Shown piece by piece: positions 8,930-21,200 of a stretch of 64,000 nucleotides of DNA; the first letter of the stretch is position 1; every line of letters begins with the position of its first letter. Both the position numbers and the translations under genes were made by a program. Under the pieces are notes generated by a model, which saw only the letters and a list, made by a program, of their open reading frames with translations, had not been told where the DNA came from and ran no database searches. This DNA is from Closterium sp. Naga37s-1 (taxonomy: Eukaryota; Streptophyta; Zygnematophyceae; Desmidiales; Closteriaceae), in contig CANJKZ010000263.1 of NCBI GenBank assembly GCA_947471745.1, positions 310,001-374,000 on the forward strand, read 5' to 3'.

Positions 8930-11900
8930 CTACGGCAGGTGAGGAAAAGTGGGCACAAGCCTTAGCATAGTGCAGAAACGTTGATGATCACCAGACTGAA
9001 GTGCCTTGGTGAATATATCAGCAGTGTTGGCCCGAGTGGCCACGTAACGCAGACGAAGCTGACCACGCTGCTGCAACTCTTGAGCCAGGAAGTAACGCAG
9101 AGCGATGTGCTTCGTTCTGTGCTCCAGTCTGTGCTCCTCACACAAGGCAATGGTAGCCTTGTTGTCGACGTACAGCACTGGAGGAGAACGAGGCCGCTCT
9201 CCCAAGTCAGTCAGCAGGTAGGTGAGCCAGCGTAACTCCTGTGCAGCCATGGCTGTGGTGTAGATCTCAGACTCACAACTGGAGCTGAGAGCAGAAGACG
9301 AGCGTGTAGAACGCCAAGAAACTGAGCCAGAGCCAAGGCTGAAGGTGTAACCCTGTGACGACCGCTGAGTAGCCTGGTCGTCAACCCAAGAAGCGTCTGA
9401 GTGCCCAGTGAGAACAACTGAGCTCCTCCCTCCAAGCACGAGCCCCATGCCTGATGTACTGCACAAGTAGCGCAGTACCCTCTTAGCAGCATCCATGTGC
9501 ACCTTTCGGTGCCGACCAGGAGCCACGTAGCAAGCCAGAAGGCCAAGAGGGTACGCGAGGTCAGGACGAGTGCAAGTCATCAGGTACATGAAGCAGCCAA
9601 CTAGCTCTGAATAAGGACCACTCGGCTCTACGGACTCGTCCGAAGGTGGAGCTGAGAGCGAGTGACCTGTAGCCAGAGGAGTGGCCTGTGCCGAGGACCA
9701 GGTGAAGCCGAAGCGCTGAAGGACCTGCTGCACCATGTGTGACTGAGTCAGGGTGATGGTGCGACGTGCTCTGACCAGGGCGAGAGCCTCAGTGTCAGCA
9801 GTGGCAAAGACCAAGTCGTCGACGTACATGAGGATGTAGAACGGCGGCAGCGAAGTGTCGGTGCGTAGAAAAAGCGACGGGTCAGCAGTAGAAGGCGCAA
9901 ACCCAAGAGCCGCAAGTGTAGTCCTCAGTGTGTCGTGCCACTCACGTGGCGCCTGGCGGAGACCGTAGACCGGCCGCCGGAGGCTCCACTGGGTACCAGG
10001 AGGGAACGACCCAGTGAAGCCAGGAGGGCGGCGCAGCCAGATCTCCTCGTGCAGGCTGCCCTGCAAGAAAGCTGTGCTGAAGTCAAGAGAGTGAAGCTCG
10101 TAGTCACGCTGAGCGGCAACGTGCAGCAGCACCCGAAGAGTGGTCAACTTCGGGGTGGGGGAGAAGGTCTGGAAGAAGTCTACTCCCTCTCGCTGACTGA
10201 AGCCTCGAGCAACGTAACGAGCCTTGAAGACAGGCGGAGAACCTGGCGGCCGCTTCACCCTGAAAATCCACATGCCACTGACGATGTTCGCCCCAGGAGG
10301 GGGAACCTCGTCGACGTAAGTGCCAGTGGACTTCCAGGATGCCATCTCTGCATCCATGGCTGTCTGCCACTGAGAGGAGTACTCACCCGCGATCGCCTCA
10401 GCGTAAGAGCGCGGGGTCGGGATGTCTGGAGCATCCGGGTCTCCCTCAGGTGCAATCAGCATGGTCACGAGATGAGGTACAGCGGCGGCAAAGCACTCAA
10501 GGTCCTCGTGCATGTCCTCAAGGACGTCCTTGCCAAGAGCAGACTCACCCCCGACGGACGGAGGACAGACAGACTCAGACTCAGCAACAAGACTCGCAGC
10601 GTAGTCTAGACGACAGTGAGCAGCAAAGTCGACAAGCTCAGCAACTAAGGCAGACGCAGCAGCTGACTCAAAAGAAGGGTCAGTGATAGCAGTGGCCAGG
10701 AGACGCGTGACAGTAGGACTAGCAGCACGAAGAGAGTCAGACACCGGGTCAGCAAGGGCAGGAAGAGAGGACGCAGGAGGAGAAGGCAGCGGGACACGCT
10801 GTGGAGCAGTGGAAGGACAAAGCGTCATCTGGTGAGTGCCTGGGACAGCAGGAGGACGCTGACGCGGGACACGACGACCAGTGTGAGCAGCACAAACAGG
10901 TGATGCAGAACGAGACTCAGGCGACACAGGACGAGACTCAGGCTCACGACGCACCGTAAGACCTCCTGTCGGACCAGTGTAGGGAGAAGGACCAGGGAGT
11001 GGCGAGGCAGGCGGTAGCTGTGACAGCGACTGGACAGGCGGAGGACACTCTAAGGAGGGAGCAGGACAAGGAGGAGGCGGCTGACCAAGAACCTGCTGAA
11101 GGAGGGGAACGAAGTATGGCTGTGGCCATGAAGTGCCCCCAGAACCAGCAGAGACAGCACCAGAGCCTCCAGCAACAGCTCCAACTCCCTCGGTACCACC
11201 AGCAGCTTCAGTACCTCCAGCAGCACCAGCAGCACCTCCAGCAGGACCAGCACTAGTAGCACCTCCAGCAGCTCCAGTACCTCCAGCAGCACCAGTTGCA
11301 CCTCCAGCAGGACCAGCTCCAGCAGCTCTAGTAGCACCCCCAGTCCCAGCAGCTCTAGTACCGCCAGTACGAGCACCTCCAGGACCAGTGGCTCCAGCAC
11401 CTCTAGCGCCAACCCCAGGGTCAGCAGCTACACCAACTCCAGTAGGCCCAGCGTCCTCAGCTCCAGCTCCAGTAGCACCTCCAGCGTCCACAGCACCACG
11501 GCTGCGGCGACAGTACCGAGAGTACGACTCACGCAGCTGCTGGGAAGAGAGAGCGCCCCCAGGCGCAACACCCCCAGGCTCAGGACCTCCAGACTCAGCA
11601 CCCCCAGGCACAGCACCCCCAGGCTCAGTACCCCCAGGCTTAGCACCCGCAGTCTCCGCACCCCCAGGCTCAGCACCCGCAGTCTCCGCACCTCCAGGCT
11701 CAGCACCCCCAGTCTCCGCACCCCCAGGCTCAGTACCCCCAGTCTCAGTACCCCCAGACCCAGCACCACCAGGCTCAGCACGCTCAGGCTCAGCACGCTC
11801 AGTACCTCGCGCAGGACCAGAGTCGACAGCTACCTCGACAGGCTCGACCGGGTCTACCTGGGAATCACTTGAGGGAGCTGGACCCTGGGGAGGCAGGGGG

Positions 11901-13851
11901 TCTACCACATCAGCACCTGGCGTGAGGAAGAGCGACGGAGGGGGGAGCGGGGCAGTGCGGTAGGGGAAGAGAAGGTAGAAGGGGACCGACTCGTCAAACG
12001 TGACGTCCTGAGAAGGGAAGACACGGCGCGAGGTGGGGTGGTAAAACTGCCAGCCAGGCGCGTCAGTGACAAAGCCCAGGAAGACACGAGGAACGGCGCG
12101 GGAGGAGAGCTTGTCCGCGGACGTATCGCGGACAAAGGCACGAGATCCCCAGACCCGGAACACAGACGAATCGCCAACCTCTCCCGTCCAACGCAGTGTC
12201 GGCGAGGTCTCCGGAACGGAGACACGGGGCCAGAGGTTTAGCTGATGCGCGGCGTACCGGACCGCAAACGGCCACAGAAATGGGGGGCAGCCGCATGGAC
12301 CAAGGAGGTACAAGCGACCTCCATGACCAAGCCAATGCGGCGCTCAGCAACCCCATTCTGCTGAGGAGAGGCCGGAAGCGTGATTGTCTGGCGAATGCCC
12401 TCCCCCTGACAGAAGGTCTCCAAGAGGCCGGAGGAAAACTCACCACCTCTGTCAGAGTGCAGTCGCAGGACGGGAAGGTCCGTGCGAAAGCGCCTCTCCA
12501 GCTGGAGACGGGTAGCGCGGATCCAAGGGATCAAGACAGCAGGGACCTCTCCCTTGGTGCGCAAGGGGAAGACCGTGGTGTAACGCGTGTAGTCGTCCAC
12601 TACCAGCAGGAAGTAGGGCTCTCCACCCTGTCCACGGACGCGGGCTGGGCCCCACACGTCCATGTCAAGGGTCTGCAGAGGAGCCTCTGTCAAGGGAAAT
12701 TCAGAGGAGTGAGGGGTGGCACGCTGCCGCCCCTCGACACAGGGAAGGCAAGGAGGGGCCGGGGACGGTGGCAGGGGAGGCAGTGACCTGGGGAGACCCG
12801 AGACAAGGAAACGAGAGTGCATGCCACGAAGGTGCTGCATCGAAGGGTGACCAAGGCGGTGGTGCCAGAGGACCGTCCGGTGCGACAGGGTGCGACACGA
12901 GCAGGGGGCGGACAACTGACCTGACGCAGACGCAGACACCGCTACCTGAGGGGTGAAGGTAGCCAGGTGATGACCCGTCTGGGCACACGTGCAGTGTGTC
13001 ACACGCTCGTAGGCAGGGGTGAACTGGTGAACACCCGCGTCCTGGAGCGCAGAACCCGCCACCAAGTTCGTAGAGAACGAGGGGAGGTAAAGGCCCGACA
13101 GTGTGCCGGACGGGACAGCAGGACAAGGGAGGGCAGTGGTGGAGGTCGCAAGGACCGGACCCCCTGAGGGGTCAGCCAGGGAGACAGCAACCGGCCTAGG
13201 GAGCTGCTCGAGGGCAGTGCGGTCGTGAAAGAAACAGCGAGAAGCACCTGAGTCCAGTGTGAAGGTGTGCAGTGCCTCAGTAGACTCAGTACCTGAAGGC
13301 GCAGACTCACAAGCACCTAGAGCAGCAGCCTCACCAGGACCAGGGGCAGCAGACGCACTAGCACCTAGAGCGGCAGCCTCACCGGCACCTGGAGCAGCAG
13401 ACTGGATACCGGGGTCAGGCGGCACACACAGGTGACAGGCTCCCTCGGCACTAGTAGACAATGCATATATTGTAGTGAGAATAGCATCATAGTCAAGAGC
13501 AAAGATATCTACCCTCTGCCTAAGCAGCTCCACCCAGTCGGGGAGCTCAGCGTCGTCGCCAAACTCTGTACGCCAAGCGTCGCTCAGACGGGCGAAGCAG
13601 CGGGACTCTGTGTGACCACGCGTCCCGCAATGGTGACCAGTCCGGACACCCGTGCTAATAACGCACGGGCAGCGAGCAGTACTCAGCGACCCTCGACTCT
13701 GAGCGTACCACTCACAAAGCTGCTGGGGCTCGCGCGGACGACGCTGCTGCTGCACCGGGCCACTACGGCCACCCCGACAACCCCAACTAGCGTACCACTC
13801 ACGAAGCTGCGGGGGTGTAAGGGACACACGTGGACGGCCCTGGAGCTGCAT
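8930..13851 (-). pseudogene. Copia-1 polyprotein: gag tail, protease, integrase, RT, RNase H
   Basis: Read from 13,851 leftwards: a gag tail with two copies of a QLREWYA/QLCEWYA-type motif and an extended zinc knuckle (C-x11-C-x4-H-x4-CF, near 13,620); protease LDSGASRCFF near 13,250; the pre-integrase HHRLGHPS; integrase DVWGPARVRGQG, HSDRGGEFSSG and QQNGVAERR; a long hinge of Gly/Ala/Pro/Glu-rich repeats (about 11,130-11,810); RT (GMWIFRVKRPPG, LDFSTAFLQGSL, ILMYVDDLVFA); and RNase H (HSDASWVDD, VDNKATIALCEEHRLEHRTK, NTADIFTKAL). Catalytic signatures of protease, integrase, RT and RNase H are all readable. It is broken in about two or three places. Confidence 0.95.
11130..11810. repeat. Minisatellite hinge of Copia-1
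   Basis: Two adjoining low-complexity arrays lie in the region between integrase and reverse transcriptase. At 11,130-11,500 units of CCAGCAGCTCC type encode Gly/Ala-rich repeats; at 11,560-11,810 15-bp units of CAGCACCCCCAGGCT type encode GGAEP-like pentapeptides on the minus strand. Both keep a multiple-of-three period and stay in frame. Confidence 0.85.
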
Positions 13852-13989
13852 CTGGCCACGCCAGGAGCAGCAGTAGAAGCAGTAGCAGCAGAAACAGCAG
13901 TAGCAGCAGTAGTAGCGGTAGCAGTGCGGGCAGGGCAGTGCTCACCAGTGGTGGGAAGGGCAGGCGCACGACGGAGGCGACTGCGGGGC

Positions 13990-15110
13990 CGCTACAGCGG
14001 CAGGGCGGGGCCGCGACCGCGGCAGGGAGCTCCGCAGCAGCTGCTGCAGGGCGGGGCGACGACTGCGGCTAGGGGCTCCGCGGCAGGTGCTGCAGGGCGG
14101 GACCGGGCCGCAACGGCAGCTGGTGCAAGGCAGGGACAGGGCCGTGATGGCCGCTGCTGCAGGGTGGGGCGGGGCCGTGACGGCAGCTGCTGGAGGGCGG
14201 GGCAGTCCGCGACGGCAGCTGCTGCAGGGCGGGGCAAACCGCGACGGCAGCTGCGGCAGGGCGGGGCAGTCCGCGACGGCAGCTGCTGTAGGGTGGGGCA
14301 GGGCCGGGAAGGCAGCTGCTGCAGGGCGAGGCAGGGGCGGCCGTCCAAAGGGCGAGCACGGGATAGGGCAGGGCGACGCGGCGGGCAGGGGCGACACCGC
14401 GCGGGCCCCGCAGGGGCGTCGCGACGAGCGGGGGCGACGCCCGGGTCCCGCTGGGGCGGCGCGACGCGCAGGAGCCGCGCCTCGCGGGTCCCACAGGGGC
14501 GTCGCGAAGAGGCAGGGGCGACGCGCGGGTCCCGCAGAGGCGTCGCGACGAGGCGGGGGGGGGGGGGACGTGCGGATCCCGCAGAGGCGTCGCAAAGAGG
14601 CAGGGGGCGACGCGCGGGTCCCGTAAGGGCGTTGCGAAGAGGCGGGGGCGACGCGCGGGTCCCGCAGAGGCGTCGCGAAGAGGCAAGGGGCGACGCGCGC
14701 GGGTCTCGGCAGGCTGCAGGCGCCGGCGTGCAGCAGCCGCGGCGCGCGGGTTACGGCCTGCGCGCGAGCGGCCTACGGGCGGCGTACGGGCCGCCTACGG
14801 GCTGCCTACGGGCTGCCTACGGGCGGCAGTGGCCTACGGGCAGCGTAAGGGCGGGCTACGGGCGACGGCGGGCGACGGGCAGCCTACGGGCGGCGGCTCG
14901 AGGGGCCACGCGAGGCCGGTATGAACTGCGTGGGCGGCTAGCGGGCTGCGGGCGCACGGGCAGAGGACGGCGCGCGGGCAGAACGAAGGGCGGGGCACGC
15001 GAGGGCGCACTAGCAGAAAGAAGGCGCACGAGGGCGCACGAGCAGAGAAAGGCGCACGAGGGCGCACGAAAGGTAGGGCGCACGAGGGCGCGTCTAGCGG
15101 AATAGTGGGC
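13990..15110. repeat. GC-rich minisatellite leader of Copia-1
   Basis: Three successive GC-rich arrays fill the space between the primer-binding site and the gag tail: GGCAGCTGCTGCAGGGCGGG-type units (about 14,000-14,340), units around GCGCGGGTCCCGCAG (about 14,370-14,700) and GCCTACGGGC-type units (about 14,750-14,900), then GCGCACGAGGGC units (to about 15,090). Long open frames here on both strands are compositional. No gag core is recognised. Confidence 0.85.
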
Positions 15111-15158
15111 CCGTAGTAGTAAGCGGTCCTAGGTGGCTAACCTAGGCTCGTGATACCA

Positions 15159-15288
15159 TGTTAGAATCAACAAGAGTGATTGAACTAGGAAAGAGTTGGG
15201 TACATGTAGGAAACCCTAAACTTACTGTACCCCATAGTGACTGCCCCACTACAGCCTAAACAAACTGTAGCAGATATAACATTTGACA
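15159..15288 (-). repeat. 5' LTR of Copia-1
   Basis: 130 bp, TG...CA, six differences from the left LTR. The adjacent primer-binding site (minus strand, left of 15,159) reads TGGTATCACGAGCC, close to the initiator Met-tRNA 3' end. Confidence 0.95.
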
Positions 15289-15335
15289 GCACAAGGAGGA
15301 AGGGGTTAAGGGGCTGAAACTAGTAGTTGCAGAAG
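15289..15335 (-). other. Probable remnant of the ZNFX1-like gene's intron end
   Basis: The first five bases are the Copia-1 target duplication. On the minus strand the next bases read CCCCTTAACCCCTTCCTCCT then TGTGC, a strong polypyrimidine tract. In the pre-insertion state this ran directly into the TGTGCAG acceptor now at 8,567-8,573. Homology to copia 3' untranslated sequence begins at about 15,330. The alternative is that these bases are all Copia-2. Confidence 0.5.
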
Positions 15336-17262
15336 CAACCCACAAGTACAGTGATCACAACCTAGCAAGTGTATGCATGCAGGTATAAGTATATAGATCA
15401 CAGTACAAGCAAAGTCAAGAAGTGAGCAAGTGAGGCCAGGTAGGCACAAGACCTAGAATAGTACAGAATCGTTGATGATCCCAAGGCTGAAGTGCCTTGG
15501 TGAAGATATCAGTAGTGTTGGCCCGAGAGGCCACATTAGCAAGACGAAGCTGACCACGCTGCTGCAGCTCCCGAGCAAGGAAGTTACGCAGAGCGATGTG
15601 CTTCGTCCTGTGCTCCAGTCTGTGCTCCTGACACAAAGGCAATCATGGCCTATTTGTCAACGTACATAAATGGAGGAGAACGAGGCGCCTCTCCCAGGTC
15701 GGTCAGCAGGTAGGTGAGCCAGCGTAACTCCTGTGCAGCCATGGTCCCTGCGTAGATCTCAGCCTCACAGCTGGAGCTGAGAACCGAAGACGAGCGGGTA
15801 GACCGCCACGAAACAGAGCCGGAACCAAGGCTGAAGGTGTAACCGTGTGACAACCACTGCGTAGCCAAGTCGTCAACCGAAGAAGCGTCTACGTGACCAG
15901 TGAGGACAACTCGACTCCGTCCTCCAAGCAAGAGCCCCATGCCCGACGTACTGCACAAGTAGCGCATCACCCTCTTAGCGGCCTTCCAGTGCTCTGGTCG
16001 GTGTCTTCCGGGCGCAACGTAGCATGCAAGGATGCTAAGAGGGTAAGCAAGGTCAGGTCGAGTGCAGGTCATCAGGTACATAAGGCAGCCCACAAGCTCT
16101 GGATACGGGCCACTCGGCTCTACGGACTCATCCAAAGGCAGAGCTGAGAGCGAGTGACCAGTAGGCAGAAGAGTGGCCTGTGGCGAGGAGTACTGGAAGA
16201 CGAAACGCTGAAGGACCTACGCACCATGTGTGACTGAGTCAAGGTAATGGTGCGCCATGCTATGTCCCCGGTGATCTGCAAGCCAAGAAAGCTGCACAGC
16301 TCACCTAGGTCTGTGCACGTGTGTCTCTTCTGCAGCTCCGACTTCACTAGAGTCAGTGCCTCAATGTCAGCAGTGGCAAAAACCAAGTCGTCGACGTACA
16401 CGAGGATGTAGAACGGCGGGAGCCAAGTGTTGGTGCGTAGAAACAACGACGGGTCAGCAGTAGAGGGAGCAAAGTCAAGCGCCGCAATGGTCGTCCTCAG
16501 TGTGTCGTGCCACTCGCGAGGCGCCTGGCGGAGACCGTAGACTGGCCGCCGGAGGCTCCACAGGGTACCAGGAGGGAACGACCTAGTGAAGCCAGGTGGG
16601 CGGCGCAGCCAGATCTCCTCGTGCAGGCTGCCCTGTAAGAACGCAGTGCCGAAGTCAAGAGAGTCTCGTAGTCACGCTGAGCGGCGACGTGCAGTAGCAC
16701 CCGAAGAGTGGTCATCTTCGGGGTAGGGGAGAAGGTCTGGAAGAAGTCAACTCCCTGTCGCTGACTGAAGCCTTGAAGCAGCACCCGAAGAGTGGTCTTC
16801 TTCGGGGTAGGGGAGAAGGTCTGGAAGAAGTCAACTCCCTGTCGCTTACTAAAGCCTCATGCAATGTAACGCGCCTTGAAGACAGGCGGAGGACCCGGCG
16901 GCGGCTTCACCCTGAAAATCCACATGCCACGGACGATGTTCGCCCTAGGTGGGGGAACCTCGTCGACGTAAGTGCCTGTGGACTTCAAGGATGCCATCTC
17001 TGTGCCATGGATGATTCCCATTGAGAGGAGTAGGGACCCTCTATCGCCTCTGCGTAAGAGCGCGGGGTCGGGATGTCTGGTGCATCCGGGTCTCCCTAAG
17101 GTGCAATCAGCATGGACACGAGATGAGGTACAGCAGCTGCAAAGCACTCAAAGTCCTCCTGCCTGTCCTCAAGGACGTCCGTGCCAAGATCACACTCACT
17201 CCCGACGGACGGAGGACAGACAGACCCAGACTCAGCAACAAGACTAGCGGCGTAGTCTAGAA
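15336..17262 (-). mobile_element. Copia-2, 3' portion (RT and RNase H)
   Basis: RNase H (QEHRLEHRTKHIALRNFL, HVDASSVDD) and RT (ILVYVDDLVFATADI, QGVDFFQTFSPTPK, GTYVDEVPPP) on the minus strand are closely related to Copia-1. The copy stops at 17,262, where Copia-3 begins, and resumes at 22,836. No 3' LTR is found at its left end, so it was truncated there before Copia-1 arrived. It is broken, with roughly five or more interruptions, and clearly more decayed than Copia-1. Confidence 0.92.
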
Positions 17263-18031
17263 TGTTGGATGCACGTCATTCTGAGTGCATGTCATCCTAA
17301 TGTCCTGCGAGTGCTCGTGCTATTCATTCGTGCATTGTTTGCATGAGCATATGTCATTGCGCATGGCTGTTGGATATTATCATCTCTGTGTTATTCTCCA
17401 AGTTTAAATTGTTGATCATGCAGGAGAAATCCAGAGCTTTCCAACGATACCAAGATCGCCTTATTCCGACCAAGATCGCCCAAGTTACAAGACTTCCAAG
17501 ACTTGGATTTCTTATTACGTTTTTGGGGTTATATCTAATTTGGGTGCTTTCTTGGACATGAATATAAAGGGGATCTTTGGTTGGGTGGTTAGAGAAGGCA
17601 GCTTTGACTTTTGGATTAGGGTGGCTAGAATTTTCTAGCATGGGTTGCAAATGTTGCAACACCTAGGCAAAATCCAACTATATTGGATTTTGCATGTGAC
17701 ACCTCAAGGACCTCATGATGAGGGTTGCATCCTTGCTGCTAGGAAGGTTCCTACCATCCTTCCCTAGCTCTTGGAGAACCCTTTCCCTCTCATGGTTCTC
17801 TTGGAGTCTCCAACTCCAACATTCTATGCCTTAATGCTTGTACTTCCTCCACCATTCTAGTCATGCGGCAGCTGAACGTTTTCAAGTCGTTCTCACTCTA
17901 TAGACCATCTGAACAACTGATTCAACTTGGAGATGGTAGCTAAGCCTAAGACGCAACATCCTACCGAGCGGATTTGCGTTTAGTTGAGTGAGTTCATCGT
18001 AAGCTCTCGAAGTGACGGATCCTGAACAACA
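17263..18031 (+). repeat. 5' LTR of Copia-3
   Basis: 769 bp, AT-richer than its surroundings, TG...CA. Directly followed by a Met-tRNA-type primer-binding site after a two-base spacer. Confidence 0.95.
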
Positions 18032-18266
18032 AGTGGTATCAGAGCGGGTAGTCGACTTTAAGACGACGAATCGTCGTGAATTCTCAACCAATGTTAATGA
18101 GTAAGACCATTTTCTAGTAGCTCTCTTTGCGAACTTTCGATTGGTGGTCAAACCTTGTTCTATTTCAAATTATCAAATCCGCGACAGAGATTTTCGTAGA
18201 AACGAAATTTCTGGCAGAATTCTCTCCAAACGATTTCGCAAGTTTCACTGTTCATAAGGCCTCAAT

Positions 18267-21200
18267 ATGGTTGGTACAAACTCCGAAGGTGCTAGTGGCA
18301 AGATGGATAGAAGTAGAGAGGCTGGAGAGGAAGGGGGAGTTGCTGGTGGAGGAGTGGGGACTCACCAACCAGCCAACCCTACGCTACCCTCAACTTCTAC
18401 ACCATCTCCTACATCCGTGGATCCTGTGAAGGCTTCCTCCATTGAGAAATTCATGGGGGAGGACTACGAGCACTGGAGCTTCCGCATGAGGCTGATGTAC
18501 ACCCAATACAAACTATTGGATCTGGTGGAGGGGAAGGAGAAGATGCCGGAGGCCGCGGAGTTGAAAGGAGCGTGGATGAAGCGATCGTTCGACGCGTACA
18601 TGCTCATGGTGCAAGCGGTTGGCGGGTGACAACTTGACCACATCAAGGACCTCTTGGGTGATCCAGAGTGTGGCCCCAAGGCTTGGAGGAAGCTTCTGGA
18701 TGTGCATTCACCGGCACATGCTACCGGCATCGTGTTACTCGCGCGGCGGCTGCCCGACATCAAGTTCGTTGATGGAGAGCCGATGCAACCGGTGTTGGAT
18801 GAGATGCGGGACATCTTCACGAAGCTCCAAGGCTGCGGTGTGGTGTACCCAGAGCTCGTGCAATGCATGGAGATCGTGATACGGCTGCCGGAGTCATGGT
18901 CTGCCCTTGCGATCAACCTCAACTCTCAACAGCCTCAGTGGAGCGTGGATTACATTCGCGCGCGCATCCTAGAGGAGGACTTGCGGCGGCGGAGTGTGGA
19001 ACGCTCGGAGGAGAGGGCTGGCTATAGAGTTGGAGGTGGAAAGAGTGGCTTCAAGAAGAAGTGGAAGGGCATGAACAAGGACAACCCTAAGGAGGATGGC
19101 GGCGGGGGTCAAGGAGAAGCGCGGACATCGTTGGCGGAAGTGCTACCAACGACCCAAGGATTGGACCCCGCCTTCATCAAGCAACCAGCATGGTGGCAAG
19201 AGGAGTGGGGGAGTCATGAGAGCTAGTGGAGAGGAGAAGGATCAGGAGAAAAGCGGCAAATCGGAGGAGCGAAAGGCTGGGTTCTTCTTCTTCGTAAACG
19301 AAGGCACAACCGACCTCGTTATGGCTGCCAAGATTCTTCTACACCCCCTCACCCATTGGGTGATTGACTCGGGAAGCTCCTGGCACACGACTCCTCGTGC
19401 GCACCTACTCGATGAGATTCAGCCCGCACCCATCTCTACGGTCACATCCGCGACGGGCGCCAAGGCCAAGGTTATGGGCATGGGGTGCGCCAAGTTCATG
19501 GGAGCGGATGTAGAGCTCGTACGGCTGAAGAACGTGCTGTGGGTGCCGGACTTGTGCGCGAACCTGATTTCTTGGACCATTGGCAAGGCGGCTAAGACTC
19601 TGTTGGGGGCTGCCGGGATGCCCTACAAGTTCTGGCCTGACGCCGTTCGCCATGTCATCACGGTCAAGAACAGGGTCTTGACGCATGTTGGCGACAAGCA
19701 CTGGGTGCCGTACGAGCGTTGGCTTGGGAAGAAGCCATCCATTGACATGCTGCGGGTGTGGGGCTGCATGGGGCTTGTGATGGTGCCTAAGGAGCAGATG
19801 CACAAGCTGGAAGTTGCTGCTATGTGGGCTGTCCATCTTGGGATGGCTCCTGACTCGAAGGGGTGGCTGATGTGGGACTCCAAGAGCAAGAATTCGCTGA
19901 TCCGCCATGATGTCAACTTTGTGGAGGACGTCATGTACAAGGACTGGCAGCAGCAGCAGCAGGTGCAGATTGGCTTGCGTCTGCAGGAGTTTGAGCGGTC
20001 TGCAATGGAGGAGGTTCAGCTGCACCTTGATGAAATCCACGGGTCAGAGCTGACTAGTGACCATAGTGGCGGTGGTGAGCAGCAAGTTTCTGGTCCTGCT
20101 ACAGAGGAGGGGTTGGAGGATGAGTCTGCACGTGTGGACTCACCAACTCAGCCCGAGCCTGCTGCAAACGCCAAGGTCACCAAGAGGAGTGTGCAGAGAG
20201 GAACTTCACCACATGGGCAGCAGACTGCAACCCGCGAGAAGAGAGCGGCAGCAGCACCCTCAAGGCTGAAGTATAGCCATTTGGGAGGACCCAAGCAAGG
20301 TGCCGTGGCAGTTCAGGCGGATGAGGGAGATGATGAGGAGATGACATTCTGTTTCTTCACACCTCTGCCTGGAGAACCAGCCACATTGGAGGAGGCACTA
20401 AGTGGACCCCAGAAGGAGGAGTGGAAGGCTGCCATGAATGCGGAGTTCAACAGTCTCATTGAGAATGAGACTTGGGAGCTTGTTGAGTTACCCGAGGGGC
20501 GACGCCCGATCAGCAGCAAGTGGGTCTTCAAGGTGAAGAGTGGTGCTGATGGTGCGTTGGAGCGATTCAAGAGCCGTTTGGTCGCCAAGGGGTTTCAGCA
20601 GAAAGAGAAGGTTGAATTTGGGGAGATCTTCGCTCCCAATGCTAAGCCACTGACACTGAGGACTTTGATGGCTGGCGCAGCTGTGAAAGGATGGCACGTG
20701 AATCAGATGGATATCACCACTGCGTTCCTCAATGGAGTGCTGCTGGAGGATATATACATGGCGCAGCCCGACGGCTATGAGGATGGGACCAGCCAGGTGT
20801 GCAAGCTTAAGAAGGCCATCTAAGGCCTTAAGCAAGCACCCAGGTGTTGGTACAAGAAGCTGGAGGAGGTGCTGCTGGGTGGAGGCTTCAAGCCGTCACA
20901 GGCGGATCACAACTTATTTCTGCTTGGAGAGGGGGAGCAGCTGCTTTTGCTGCTGGTGTATGTCGATGACATACTGCTGTTCTCACCTTCCATGGAGCAG
21001 ATTGCGAGGACACAGAAGCTGCTGATAGGCAACTTCAAGTGCAAGATGCTGGGGGATGTCCACTACTACTTGGGGCTGCAGATTGAGAGGGATGTTGAGA
21101 GGAGGTGGCTCAAGGTGCATCAGCCACACTTCATCTCTGGTGTCATGAAGCGCTATGGTGTGACTGGGGGTCACACTGTGATGACACCGTTCCCTGCGGG

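Larger units (their letters stand above)
8574..15288 (-). mobile_element. Copia-1: near-complete Ty1/copia element with 130-bp LTRs
   Basis: The two LTRs are 130 bp each (8,574-8,703 and 15,159-15,288), start TG and end CA, and are flanked by a perfect 5-bp target duplication GCACA (8,569-8,573 and 15,289-15,293). On the minus strand the right LTR is the 5' LTR; it is followed by the primer-binding site TGGTATCACGAGCC. The left LTR is preceded by a polypurine tract ending ATGGGGGTG. The LTRs differ at 6 of 130 positions by eye, suggesting a moderately young insertion (order of one to two million years if a grass-like rate applied, which is not known here). Pol is almost continuous, with only about two or three interruptions; no gag core domain is recognised. 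Confidence 0.96.

Noticed and set aside
13432-15105. 557-codon plus-strand frame antisense to the Copia-1 leader and gag tail
   Set aside because: GC-rich arrays read in a stop-free frame; no domain, and the true coding strand is minus.
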